From the NCBI GenBank assembly GCA_029844215.1, contig CM056724.1:89175093-89239092 (forward strand): 64,000 nt of DNA, in the 5' to 3' direction. This DNA comes from Przewalskia tangutica (Eukaryota > Streptophyta > Magnoliopsida > Solanales > Solanaceae). The notes under the pieces were generated by a model. It had not been told where the DNA came from, did not search any database, and saw nothing but the letters and a program-made list of their open reading frames with translations. Every line of letters starts with the position of its first letter. Position 1 is the first letter of the stretch. The translations under genes and the position numbers were made by a program. This document shows, one piece after another, positions 32,932-45,200 of the stretch.

Positions 32932-35395
32932 TGTCACGACCCAAATTCTGAGCCCACGACTGGTGCCCAACCTGGGCACCCTTCTACCTATACATCACAT
33001 TAAACCAGCGGAAATTATAGAAAACTCATTTCATCATCATTTTTTTTTTAAAAACAGACAAAGCCGACAATGTCATCATTATATATAAAACAATCCAAAG
33101 GAACTACAACTGTACAACTCACACAAGTCCAGCCCACATATGAATACAAACCTCTAAGATTGACAGTAACTATGACGGAACAAGGCCCCGCCGTACCTCT
33201 GAATATACCTAACCATAATGGAAGACATGTACCATAATGACTAGACTCCGGAATGGTGGAATCATCTCAATAAAAGCTTGATGGAAATCCTAAGCTCGCG
33301 GATCACACAACTGAGTACCTAATACCTGCGGGCATGAGCGCAGCCCCCCGGAGAAGGGGGCCAGTACAACAATGTATTAAGTATGTAAACATAAAGTACA
33401 GTAAATAAGATCAAACTGGCCAAAAGATGACACGGAAAAGTATGAAAATCAAATACCAGATCCAATCGTGTCATATAAAAATAAGAGCCAACTGTACTTC
33501 CTTTTTAAGGTGAAATCAAGAATGTCTATCTGTACAATCCACATATATATCTATAATATAAGGTGACCACATGAGTATCTAAATTCACACCATGGACCTT
33601 GTCAATGAAATAATATAAGGTATTATGCCCGACCCTTTCTAGGATACGATAAAGTCATGTAAGGTATTCTGCCCGGCCCTTTTCTAGGACGCGGTAAAGT
33701 CATGTAAGGTATTCTGCCCGACCCTTTTCTAGGACGCGGTAAAGTCATGTAAGGTATTCTGCCCGGCCCCTTGTGGGACGCGATAAAATCATGTAATATA
33801 CACTACCCTGCCCATTAAGGTATACTGCCCGGCCCTTTCTAGGACACAGTAAAGTCATGTAATATACACTGCCCTGCCCATTAAGGTATACTGCCCGGTT
33901 CTTTCTAGGACACGGTAAAGTCAAATATACATTGCTCTGCCCATTAAGGTATACTGCCCGACCCTTTCTAGGACACGGTAAAGTCATGTAATATACACTG
34001 CCCTGCCCATTAAGGTATACTGCCTGACCCTTTCTAGGACACGGTCCAAATATAAAGGACTGTACACATATAGCTATCACAAGCAACTATGTGTAATTTA
34101 CATCATCTTTGACTCTCATTAGCACAAATAGAATGAACTATCATTTTTAAAAAAACTCAAGGCATTATCAAACCCCAATAGCACCATGTACATCCGCCGT
34201 ACATCCTTTCATTTATAAAAACCCCAAGACACTAGCACTTGTAGCATCAAGGTACTTTCACTTTTAAAGTCATTAAAATGAGTTCTTTACTATAAAATCA
34301 AAGGCACGTTTCATCTCTTCCCTTTTAGAAAAACCAATGTACTATCACCTCTTTCCTTTTAGAAAAACCAAGGTACTACCACCTCTTCCCTTTTAGAAAA
34401 ATCAAGGTACTACTACCTCTTTCCTTTTAGAAAACCCCAAGGTACTATTAATAAAATAGATAGAACAACTTCTCTTTAGAAACTCAAAGTACTATTAATG
34501 AAATAGGTAGACAACTTACATTTTAGAAACCCAAAGTACTATCAATAGAATAAGTACACAACTTCCATTTTAGAAATCCAAAGTACAATCAATAGAATGT
34601 ATCACTAAGGATTAGGTTCCAATAGAAGTCTATAAAGATCAAGTCAAGTATCGTTTAAGGATTAGGATCCACTCACTTTATAAAATCAAATCAAGTATCA
34701 ATAAGGATTAAAATCCACTCACTTTATAAAATCAAATCATGCCAAAAGAAGAAGGGATAGTTCACATACCTTGTTGACGAAGTAACCAACTCTACAATCT
34801 AGAATACGTCTCAATGTACTTCAACCTATAAATACAACAACACTTCTATCAACTTCAAGCTTACTAGTGTAGGTTAATACCAAGTAAAGGTTCTCTTATT
34901 CTACAAAAATTTGGGCAACACTTCCCTTGTTTATACGTACTTTTCCACCTTTCAAAGGCCCAAATTCATCAATAACCAAGGCACCAATTAAGGGCACAAC
35001 CAAACAACAACCAAAGGGGATTACACGCCTAACTTACGTGTAAAATTCTGCCCCAAACACTTTCTATCCTCCATTCTTTTTAGCACAAGCTCATCTATAC
35101 ATTATAACAATAAGTAATATCCAATTACTTCAAGAGGAAGAAGAATTATTACCTTAAAATTGCCCAAAAACCGTCCAAGGCAGTCCGCTCAACTTTGGCC
35201 TCAGTTTTCATTTTGCTCCACTTCTTTAAGTTCCAATCACACACATGTATCCTCTACAAGCTTATAACCAACTTCCCTTCACGTTTTACCTCCAAAAAGT
35301 TGATGAACAAGCTAGGGTTTTCAACCCCAATTTCGACCAACATAGATTTTTGGAGAACTTGGAGAGTTAACTTGTCTTAGAACTTGATTAGTGTT
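32932..35395 (-). repeat. Minus-strand LTR or LTR fragment of a Ty3/gypsy family
   Basis: It opens with TGTCACGACCCAAATTCTGA, like the LTR ends at 54523 and 59123, and continues with an ACCAGCGGAAATTA-like stretch and a CTATACATCACATTA word in the same order. The right boundary is uncertain, because no GGGGTATAACA-type end is seen by 35400. A tandem repeat lies inside it at 33600-34050. The rest is AT-rich with a triple TTTTAGAAAAACCAAGGTACTA repeat-like stretch at 34310-34560. Confidence 0.6.
33600..34050 (-). repeat. Tandem repeat, about 65-bp unit, seven copies
   Basis: Each unit has AAGGTATACTGCCCGGCCCT and TCTAGGACACGGTAAAGTCA; the later units also have ATATACACTGCCCTGCCCAT. The 113-residue minus frame at 33745-34086 is made of this repeat. 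Confidence 0.88.
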
Positions 35396-36234
35396 CTTAA
35401 TCTTATATAATAATCAACCTTTAGTTCGAATTCTAAAGAAAATATGTATTGAAAAGGTTAAGGGATCGTCGATGTATTCCATCAAAAATGTTTTAAAGCC
35501 CATGTTTTTTTTGCAAATATATGAAATTTATGAATAAGATGTTTAATTTGAATTCATGCGAAAGAAAGCTATTATTGCGTTCAAGCATTGGTGTTATGAA
35601 TAGAGTGTTGAGTTCACTTGTACTCATTTTTTCCTCCTACTTCATATATACTAATCAAGAACGTCATCCAACGGGTAAATCAAGTCAATCAGCTAAGGCC
35701 CATTTTTACCTTTAAAATTAAGGAATAACGTTTAGCAACATTCCTTAACGATTGGGTAAAATGAAGTATACAATTTAATTACTCTAAAAAATCTGTAAAA
35801 GAATAATGTGGTATTTCCTTCGTTTTGTCTTAATAGCTACGAGTCACCTCCGGATGTGATCAATTATCAAATCCCAATAGGTAATACTATGTGTGCATGT
35901 CTAATTATACACATAAAATTTGAATAAAAAAATTATAATAGTAACACTTCATCGTATGTTTAGATGCTCAATAGGATTATGTCATAGTTTGAATGTCTAA
36001 AACAAATATATTGAAGAGCTTAAGGGGTCATCAATGTATTCTGCCAAAAATATATTAAAGTCAATATTTTTTTTTTAAAAAAATCACAATATATTTGAAA
36101 ATTATGAATAAGATGATTAATTTGAATTTGTACCGAGAAGTTTTATTATTAGATTCAAGCAGGGTGTATTTAGGAGTAGTGTGACTTCACGTGTATTCAT
36201 TTTCTCCTCGTACATCATATATATTAACCAAGGA
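35396..36234. repeat. AT-rich region with a duplicated 210-bp segment
   Basis: The segments 35455-35665 and 36010-36230 are alignable: both contain ATGTATTC, ATGAATAAGATG, TTAATTTGAATT and a TTCTCCTC-CATATATA ending. They differ by many substitutions, so the duplication is old. Another stretch, 35762-35910, is repeated at 37738-37880 (ACGAGTCACC or TCGAGTCACC, then CAAATCCCAATA, then TATGTGTGCATGTC). No gene is seen. Confidence 0.65.
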
Positions 36235-36430
36235 TGATACTTAGCAATCCAAAGTGTTTGGTCGGGTGGTCAAACGGAGGTTTCGTGTTCGAGTTCTCTC
36301 TCAGAGAAAAATTGTTCTCCGAGGCATATTTCAGAAGTAAAGAATGGACGCTTAGACGCGCTGACATGCGTAGTATGAGTTCGATCCCTAACAATTACTT
36401 GTCAATGAAGTATACAATTTACAGGTAATT
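36235..36430 (+). mobile_element. Possible SINE fragment
   Basis: TTTGGTCGGGTGGTCAAACG resembles a tRNA-like A box, and GTGTTCGAGTTCTC about 30 bp downstream resembles a B box. No poly-A or target duplication is clear, so this is tentative. Confidence 0.35.
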
Positions 36431-36734
36431 ACGCCCAAATACACTTTGTCAATTTAACTTACCATTTTTAGTTCAACGATCACTGCATGACTCATTTTAA
36501 GCCAAAGCTTTGGTACTCTCATTTTTCTCTCATCCACGTGCCCTTCTTTTCCAATTCCTTTTTGAACCTTTTCCAAAATAGAGTAGTACAGTACTCCCTT
36601 TTTTTGTTCTTACCAAAGAACAAGAAGACGCATTTATCACTTCACGTGGCACTGTAAACAACTATTTTTCAGCAATTTACTAAGTTCAATGCTGAGTTAA
36701 GAGAAAACCTTTTAATCAAAAGCTGAATTGGAAG

Positions 36735-36744
36735 TATATAAATA
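36735..36744 (+). promoter_or_regulatory. TATA box upstream of a short ORF
   Basis: TATATAAATA lies about 38 bp before an ATG in a good plant context (AACAATGG). See the ORF at 36773. Confidence 0.45.
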
Positions 36745-36772
36745 GAAAGAGAAAGAAGATCGAAAGGAAACA

Positions 36773-36853
36773 ATGGATGCTGGAGTGGTGAGTATAAAGA
36801 AAAAGATATGGTGGTGTTTGAGAAGAACTTTTTTAGGATTTGTTTGGCGATAG
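36773..36853 (+). pseudogene. Possible first exon or truncated small gene (26 codons)
   Basis: ATG at 36773 sits in a consensus plant context, behind a purine-rich leader and a TATA box. The frame reads MDAGVVSIKKKIWW and continues to a stop at 36851. Codons 1-5 are followed by GTGAGT, a perfect splice donor, so this may instead be the first exon of a gene whose remaining exons were lost. The last codons lie inside a MITE that starts at about 36834, so the native 3' part is missing. I do not recognise the protein. Confidence 0.35.
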
Positions 36854-37452
36854 ATAATTTTTACTTTTTTCGGATATTTTTTGGAAGTTAGTATTTGTTC
36901 ATGAAAATTTTAAATACAACTTCAAGTTGTATTTAAAATTTGAAAAACGCTCCAAACCTTATTTTCATTAGTGAATTTTATTTTTATAAATTTGACCCCG
37001 TAACAAATTTGACTTATGAATTTCATGATCGGAGGGACATAAATGAGTCGTATGCATTAGTGAACAATCTTAATTTGAAAATTATGATCTTGCATGGTCT
37101 GCAAAACAACATTGCAAAGCAAAATAAGAGCTTAATTTTCACTCGTATAATTCATGAGTTGAAATCTCTCTAACCACGCGTTAAATCAATATGCAAGTAA
37201 ATTAATTTGCTGAATGATTTCAGATTGTCTTTATAAGGATTTCGAAAGTTATTATGTTTATTATTTATTTTGGATGATTTTATCAGTTTTAAAAAATTGG
37301 GGGTATAAATTATATTTTATATTTTAAAGAAAAGTGAATTTCAACCACCAAATATCATTTGCAAAAATTATGACCAAATATAACTCCAACTTCAAAAAAA
37401 AAAAATTAAAAAAAAGTTATTTTTAATTTCTATGGCCAAACGCCTACTTAGT
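36834..37452. mobile_element. MITE-like element with TTTGGC terminal repeats, about 620 bp
   Basis: The left end TAGGATTTGTTTGGCGATAG matches the reverse complement of the right end, TAGGCGTTTGGCCATAG, followed in both by A/T-rich ATTTTTA-like bases. Inside is a palindromic ATACAACTTCAAGTTGTAT. GCGTTTGGCCA-type ends are common on Solanaceae MITEs. The frame at 36940-37173 has no known domain. Confidence 0.6.
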
Positions 37453-37550
37453 CTTCAGGGGAATACATTATTTATACATAGTTATAAAATATTTAAAGAT
37501 TATTATGCAAAACATATAAATTATTTATACATTATATATAGTGTATAATA

Positions 37551-37553
<3 letters not shown>

Positions 37554-37608
<55 letters not shown>
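37554..37608. repeat. (AT)n microsatellite, about 27 dinucleotides
   Basis: An uninterrupted AT run inside an AT-rich intergenic region. Confidence 0.95.
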
Positions 37609-37614
<6 letters not shown>

Positions 37615-38624
37615 TTAAAATTATAACAAAAGTTAGCAATTTGCATATAGTTATACATGATAGATACATTATTTGTACATTGATGATATACTGGGCTACA
37701 TCGACGGTAAGCTAGATGAGTGAACTGTATATATGAGTTACTTCCCCTATAATTTATTCTAAAAAATGTAGAAAAATAATATATTGTTTCCTTTTGTCCT
37801 TATAACTTCGAGTCACCACAAAAATATGGTTCAATCATCAAATCCCAATAAGTAATCAATTATGTGTGCATGTCAAATATAACTGACCTTGAATAACCTA
37901 TGAAATTCTTTTTCTTTTTTATTCAATTTACATTGACTAATATTTTAATTTAGTCGTTTATAATTCATGACAACATAGAGTTTAAACTTATTACTAAGAG
38001 TTGATACATTTTATTTTGATCAAGCAGTAATTCCACGAGCATTTAATCAAACACAATATCCTTTTAATCATTGTTGTGAGGTCACGAGTGTCCGTCATCA
38101 AAAAAGTAAATAACTTGTTAATCACTATGATAATCTCATAATCAAAGAAAAATTTCACATCATGTTTTAAAAAAATAAATCCTATTAACAATTTATGAAA
38201 ATTTTAATATTAGAAATTATTCAATGAATAACTGCAATGATCGTATCTCTATGTACGTGATTTAGTTAATGAGATCCACTTATCTTTATTCCATAAAGAC
38301 AACCACATACATATTGACCTAACCAAATTACTAATGTCATAGCTAATGATCCTATGATCAAGAATAAATTTAGATTAAATTATAAATGATGCGATTCTCA
38401 TTATTATGATCTCCATGATAAAAAGTCTCAAAACTAATAAAAAAACATATCATATTAATCCAACAATTGATAATCACTATAATAAAAGAATTTCAGTTGT
38501 CATATATTTATGTCAAATAACATTCACAAATTTATGTTCAAATTATCATATATGTGATTAGATGTATGGTATATCAACTATATTATAAAATTAATTCTTT
38601 TGCTTCGATTATTACCTTATTGGT
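37609..38624. other. AT-rich intergenic sequence
   Basis: It includes the second copy (37738-37880) of the duplicated segment at 35762-35910. No coding or RNA gene signal was found. Confidence 0.55.
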
Positions 38625-38745
38625 GTAACGACGACAACAACAATAACAACATATTCAGTGAAAAATTTCACAACATGAGATCTGAGAAGAGTAAAGTGTA
38701 TGTAGACATTATTTCTATCAAGATGGAGAGACTGTTTTGGAAAAA
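38625..38745 (+). mobile_element. SINE-like fragment
   Basis: GTAACGACGACAACAACAAT, then an ATATTCAGTG word, then AGTAAAGTGTATGTAGACAT and GGAGAGACTGTTTT follow the order of a very common Solanaceae SINE-type repeat (CAACATACCCAGTG..., GTGTACGCAGAC..., AGAGAGGTTGTTTCC). It is diverged. A better-preserved copy is at 39645-39740. Confidence 0.55.
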
Positions 38746-39062
38746 CCATCAGCTTAGGAGAAATCATAAAAATAAGTCAAATAAGGATAAAAAATTTAAA
38801 GCAATTTAAAGCATTATGAAAATAAAAATATCGAAAGCGATTAAACCTGACGAAGCAATTTGAGAAAGAAACAATAGCTATCATAAATAAAATAGGATAA
38901 TCAAAATATAAAAATAAGTGCATTTTGGATGAGGTTTTAATGCATTTAGCGGCGGTTTGTTCAACTAAAAAGACCAGTCAAAACAGTAAAAAAAACAGAG
39001 AAAGTACATCCAAAGCCTTGCTTCACTTTTTGTGTCTTGATATTCTTCTTCATCCTATGCTT

Positions 39063-39071
39063 AAACCCTAA
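39063..39071 (+). promoter_or_regulatory. Telo-box in the TIM50 leader
   Basis: AAACCCTAA lies 16 bp before the start codon. Telo-boxes near transcription starts are common in plant ribosomal-protein and mitochondrial biogenesis genes, where they bind TRB/PUR-type factors. No obvious TGGGCC site II was seen nearby. Confidence 0.5.
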
Positions 39072-39086
39072 ATCTCTCATATAATA

Positions 39087-39297
39087 ATGTATGCTATAAT
39101 AGCTCGATCACGGCTTCGAATTTGTAGAACCAATCGACGATTATCATCCACCGCTATCCTCCAAGATCAGCCTCCTCCTCCGCCGGAACCTTCTTCGGCC
39201 GCCGCCGGAGCGGAGAACAAGTCATGGAATTTTCTCAAGTACAGCCTCGTTGCTTCCCTCACCGGCGGTATTGCCACTGCCGGTTACGCTACTTACG
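39087..39297 (+). CDS. TIM50: TIM50 exon 1 (presequence and membrane segment)
   Basis: Codons 1-70 plus one base. The donor is ACTTACG|GTACAC. It encodes the Arg-rich presequence, a Pro-rich linker and the hydrophobic stretch YSLVASLTGGIATAGYATY. Confidence 0.93.
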
Positions 39298-42200
39298 GTA
39301 CACTTTTGATACTGCTATTTAAAATTGTCTTCCATTTCAATATTGTTATTATTACTTGGATTGATATATCTTTGCATGTGAGATTTGAACTTTATTATGC
39401 TCATTTTATGTGATTGCAACCCTAGCCTAGACTGAATCATTCATATGAGATATCATCCAATACAAAAATTGTCTTCCATTTCAGTATTATTATTACTTGT
39501 GATAAAGGATATATCATTTGTACTCAAATTTGGATGTAGAATTTTGAGCTTCATTATCCTCATTGTATGTGATAAAACCCTAGCCTAAATACTTACGGTA
39601 CTCTGTTGCTCTATTGTTCCACGTCATTTTACACTTTTGATAACAACACCAACATACCCAGACACAGACTTTACCTCTACCTTTTTGGGGTAGAGAAGGT
39701 AGAGAGGTTGTTTCCGATAGACCCTCGGTTCAAAAGAACGTAGTCAATGCGTAAATTCAAGGGAAATTAGACGGCAAGATATCACAATAACAAAATAAAT
39801 AAATAAAACACATAGGAATACACACATAAGCATATGGATCTACGCGAAACCTAAATAATACTACAAACCTAAACGTAGTCATTTTACACTTTTGATACTG
39901 CTGTTTAAAATTGTCTTCCATTTCAGTATTATTATTACTTGGATCGATAGAGCATATATCAGTTGTACTCAAATTTGGATGTGATATTTTGAACTTTATT
40001 ATGCTCATTGTATGTGATAACAACCCTAGCCTGAATCATTCATATGAGAAAATTATATAACACTAGCAAAGCTTATGAGATCTATCCTTGTGTTTCCTGA
40101 TTAGAAAATGTTGAAGGATATTTGTGTATTAAAACGCAACTAACTGGATAGTACATAATCGTAATTTTTGTCGAGGTTCTACACATTTTAGTATGCCACT
40201 TCTAGTGCTCCGTAATTTATTATGTGGTATAAAATTATCACTGTAATTATTCTTTGGTAGTAGTGGTTTCCGGCTAGCTTTGTGTACCTTGACTATTCCA
40301 GCAAGTACCTGCTACCTCTTACCATAACATGTAGTACTAGGTAACTCTGCCCACTAAGGCTTAAGCATATATGAAGAAATCACCTAGTTTTTTTGTTCTG
40401 ACAAGGTAGAACCCAGGTTTCCAAGGTTCGGACCCACTTCATTGATCAGTACGCCACACTCTTGGTGCATATTACTCCAATAAATTTATAAAAAGGTATC
40501 CCAGTGAAAATCCTTTTAGGTTCATATAAAAATATCAATTGTGTGATCTAATAACTTCTCTTGATTGTGGCTATATCTGAAAGGATTTTGGAAGTGTCAC
40601 TTATGCAATGCCTTTATGCCATTGGTAGAGTGATAATCTTAATTTGGATATCCTGATCAAGGAGATTGGTAAATTTTCGTAAACTTGTCGATCTCATGAA
40701 GAAATCTAAACTAAAGCGTGGGCTTTAGCGAGGAAAGCACCAATGAAGAAAAAAACGAAAGATAGAAATGTAGTACAAGTAGATCAAATTGTAGATTTAT
40801 TAGTGTGTGAAAATATTATTATTGAATTGTTGTATGTATATGATTACACTGAGCTCTATTTATACACTCTATTATAATCCTTTTCCCGTATTTTTGAAGT
40901 TTAACATATCAAAACCGAGAGGCGTAGCAAAATCTGACTTGAAAGATGGATGGAATTTGGCGAATATAACCCAAGAAGAAAATCACCGAGATCTGGCCGA
41001 AAAAAGGTGCATGCGCGGCGCATGAATCTGGCCAGAAAGATGCATGGATCTGATGCGCTAGTCGGAGCTGAAACTTTGAGCGGTATGTGGTGGCGCGTGA
41101 TTGGGTATTTGTCAGAGCCGCTGACTTTGTTTTGGTCGAAAGAGACTGATCTACCTTGTGGTGATGGTGTTGGAATTTGCGCAACACTACTCGAAAGTAA
41201 TTTTGTAGCGGATAGCTCTGTTGTCACTGAAAATATTACACAGTGACTGTTTTGCTTTCCTGTTCGAAATTTGCACAATAATAGTCTCTTACAGCTTGAA
41301 CCTGATGTATGTTGTGGTGGTGTCAAATTCTGCACAACACCACTTAATAGAGATGTGCCCTAGCAATCACCGAAAACATGCGCGGTGGTGATATTTTGTT
41401 TTTCAAATCTTCGCCGGAATATTGCACCGTGGATACGTTTTTACTAATGTTTTGAAAGAGGACACAATAATTGCTAGAATTGAGGCACGGGATTGTGATG
41501 GTATTTTGTGGGTAAAATAGGAATGCTGGCATGACCGGAATTGATGCACGAGATTGTGATGGTATTTTGTGGGTTGGATCGGAATGATGGCACGACCCTA
41601 TGAAAAAAGAAATTATGCCGGAAAAGTTGTCAAACCTCGAAGAAAGTGGTATGAGTCAGCTCGGAATCTCTACGCGATGCTGACAGTAAAAACAATTCTT
41701 AAAAGAATGTCCCGAGACAATGTGGATTCGCTGGAACCCTAGTTCTGATGATCGGAATCTGGCAATTGCTCATGCCGAAATTACTATTCACGTCGGAAAA
41801 ACATTGTTCATGCGACAACTGTTCACACCTACTTTTTTTGAGAGAATATCTTATTTATAAATATCTAAAAGTTCTCTACAATCTTCACTCTACCATTATC
41901 TTTGGCCAGGCGGCCGACACACGTTGGTTAGTGCCGCCCGCCGGCAGCGAAAACGATTTGATTCTCTATCAAGATCGTAGAAGTTCTGATAACATGTGAG
42001 AAAATATGGGAGAAAATATTATTATTGAATTGTTGTATCTACATGATTACACCGAACTCTATTTATAGACACTTCATTACAATCCTTTTCGTACTAGGAT
42101 ACTATATATGAAATTCTATTCTTATTCTACGTTACAATCATTTTCTTCTATTCTAACAAGATATCTGCAGCTTTTTTTTAAGGTAGCCAGCATATCCTTA

Positions 42201-45200
42201 ATGCTTAATGCTGAATAATACAACTTGAACAGTTTTTTTAAAAATGTGATACAAAAATATGTATACACACAAACAAAATTGGACAAAAGAAAGGAAAAAC
42301 TACGATTAAGCTATATATATATATGTTGTTCCTTTAAGAGAAAACCCATCAGTGAAGGTGCACACACATGAGCACTTTGACGCATATGCTAAAGCGCCAA
42401 TTAAGCAAGGCGAAGTGCACAACCTCTGCTTTACCGAACTTCAGAGCTTAAGCATGTTTTAAGTGAGCCTTTAACAACACTATTGCACTTCCTTTTGGTG
42501 TTTTTTCAAGGATTTTACATTTACATATCAAAGGGAAATAACAATCCACTGCCTTATATTTAGATAACAGACTCCGGAAGAAAGTAGCTCTAGAGTTAAA
42601 CTCTTAGTTTTGGCTGTATCACTGTATGCTAATATTAGCTTGGTTGTCTTGTAAGCTGGGACCTTTTGCTAGATTCACTTATCTATGTCGGTCCTTGTGC
42701 TAACGGGTGCAGACACACTGTTTTTTTTTTATAGTTAACTGGTGCAAACACACTATTTTTCTTGATAGTTAATGGGCACGAACACACTATTGAAGCCTTA
42801 AGAAACTGTAAGCCTATCCCCAAGCTAATACTACTTGAAATTCATGATTATGGGCTTGTTTTGAAACTTACTTCTTTAAATCTCCCCCAATTGCTATTAA
42901 GGAGACTTTTGCCTTTATTGTAGCTTAGTACATTGTTACTTAGTACGTCCAGTGGCGGGCTTAGGTCCTGTTGTTAATAATGGATATGTTGATACGGAAT
43001 AGGCTCTGTGAAAAATGCAAAGAGGTCAAGGGACTGACAGGGTGTTCTTTATCATGAATATTATGTTGGTATTATGTGCGTATCATTTCGTGAACACTGA
43101 CATATCCTTGATCTACAGCATATTCGTTGGATGAAGTTGAGGAGAAGACCAAGGCTTTGCGTGCTTCTGCAAACTATACTGCTGGTGATAATGCGTCTGG
43201 TTTTGATGTTAGTCTGGATCTGCTTCTAATTTATTTTCTCTGCATGTGTTTGTGTTATCCTGAGCCTTTTAAACTGATGACAAAGCAGTTGTTTATTTGG
43301 CATTGTGAGAAGTAATGCACGATTATATCTAAAAGGAAAGAAAATTTTAAAAAAGATTATATGCATATAAGCAGCAGTTTGCTTGAGTTGGTGGTGGATA
43401 GATAATGCATATCTTAGTTTCAACGATCTCCTTAAATCATGTGTTTGGTTTGTGCTTACTTTTTTTCGACTTTGTTAGTAAATGTGGACTCTTCAAAAGT
43501 TGAAAAGGAATATGAGTGAAATCATAGGATATGTTAATGCCATCAGAACCATGTACTGCTCAGATAGTGCACGAATTGGCAGGAATTGGTTGAAATTCTA
43601 GTATGGGCTCATTAACGCACACCTTTGGCCAATTTGATTCGCGGGAGAGATAATTCACTGGCCCTTTCTTTTGTAATTAAAAAAGCTCAAGTGGATGAGT
43701 TTGAATCTTGAGAAAGTCTTTCAATTTGTCTCCCATTATAGATAATTCCATCCTTATGATCTATTCTATGGAATTCAAACCTTAACTTTATTTTATATTT
43801 CTATTATGATTCCTTATTTGTATACAATAAAGACGTTTACTGTCTGGTCTTGATTCAACACACTTCTGTTTTAGTGTTCGAGTAGATACTATTACTTTCT
43901 CTCGTTCACCAAAAAAAATCCTTATCCTTTTTTCAAGAGAAAGTAGGGTCCAAACAAAACCGATAAAACGGAAGAAATCAGAGTGACTGAAAATGACAAA
44001 ATAAAGGATAAATTCCACTCCCACCTCAACAGATACAAGCTATAATAATATTAATACTAGTAATAGTTCAATTTATGATTATGAGGATTTTGATATGAAT
44101 AGTAATAAATTTGTAGATATTGTCCCTCCATTTCAAGTTCAATTTTTGGGAAGTTCATGATTGTCCACCAATAAGAAGGTTTTCAATTTTTCCAAATTAG
44201 CATTTTGAAGACCTATTGCTTCTAACAACGGATTGCAGACCGTTCAATTCATATATGTAGATCTCAGACCATGAATAAGGATCTATGAGTAATATGATAT
44301 TTATAATTCATAGATTTGATGGGTTCATTTGGTTCTCTTTGAGGTGATAAATGACCTACATAACTCAATGGTTAGAGCATTCTTTCATATGATGGGAGTC
44401 ATTTGTTCACATCCAATAGTAGGTAAAGCAAATTTATTCTACACTCGATAAGTTCCAATATGCAATGGGTGAGTTGATCCCAGTTTCTATGAGCAAATGC
44501 ATCAATCAACTTAATAGTTGTTTGTTCGTCTAATGAGTAATCTGCTCAGTCTCAATGGATTGGTGCATGCTTGCTGTTTATTTTGATTTGGTAGTTCTAT
44601 TCATTTACTAGTTCTTTTTGAAGAAATTTCATGATATTCAGTTGCCTATTCTTTTTGCAGAAAGTTCAAGCTTTGATATACTCCTCCGCAATGACAGGTT
44701 TGTTGTAATTTCGAGTTGTCTTCATCTTATCCAAGAACATGAACTTAAGCTTGCTACACATTGTCAGCTGTGTGCAATAGATATTGTTGTCTCCACCTTT
44801 TTTGTTTTTCTATTTGCTGCATGATTTCTTTGGCAACTAGTCAGGGAGGTGTCCATAAACTTGTGTTCCCTTTAGTCATGAATTCTGCCATTTTTGGCGC
44901 ATCAAAGCTTTGTGCTGCACTGTTGGGCAGATGGGGTTGTCTGTCTTGTACTAGCTTGTTATGGAATGTGAATGATATGATGGACTGTCCTTGCAATGCC
45001 TCATGACGGGGTGTATAACATGGCTTAGTACATGTCTCACTGACATGATCCATGGGTTTAACATTGTTTACTACGTCTCATTGATATGATTTATGGGCCT
45101 AACTATGTCCATTCTGGAACTACGGATTAAAAATAGAAAATAATAAAAAATGTATTCAATGCTTGATTTTTTTCCTGGGTTGTGGTGTTAATGGAAGCAA

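Noticed and set aside
33745..34086. 113-residue repetitive frame
   Set aside because: It is a translation of the 65-bp tandem repeat within an LTR.
36940..37173. 77-residue frame as a gene
   Set aside because: It starts within the MITE at 36834-37452 and has no domain. The composition is AT-rich non-coding.
40901..41335. Unidentified 144-residue minus-strand frame as a gene in the TIM50 intron
   Set aside because: It lies within the TRIM-like element, overlaps frames on both strands and has no recognised domain.
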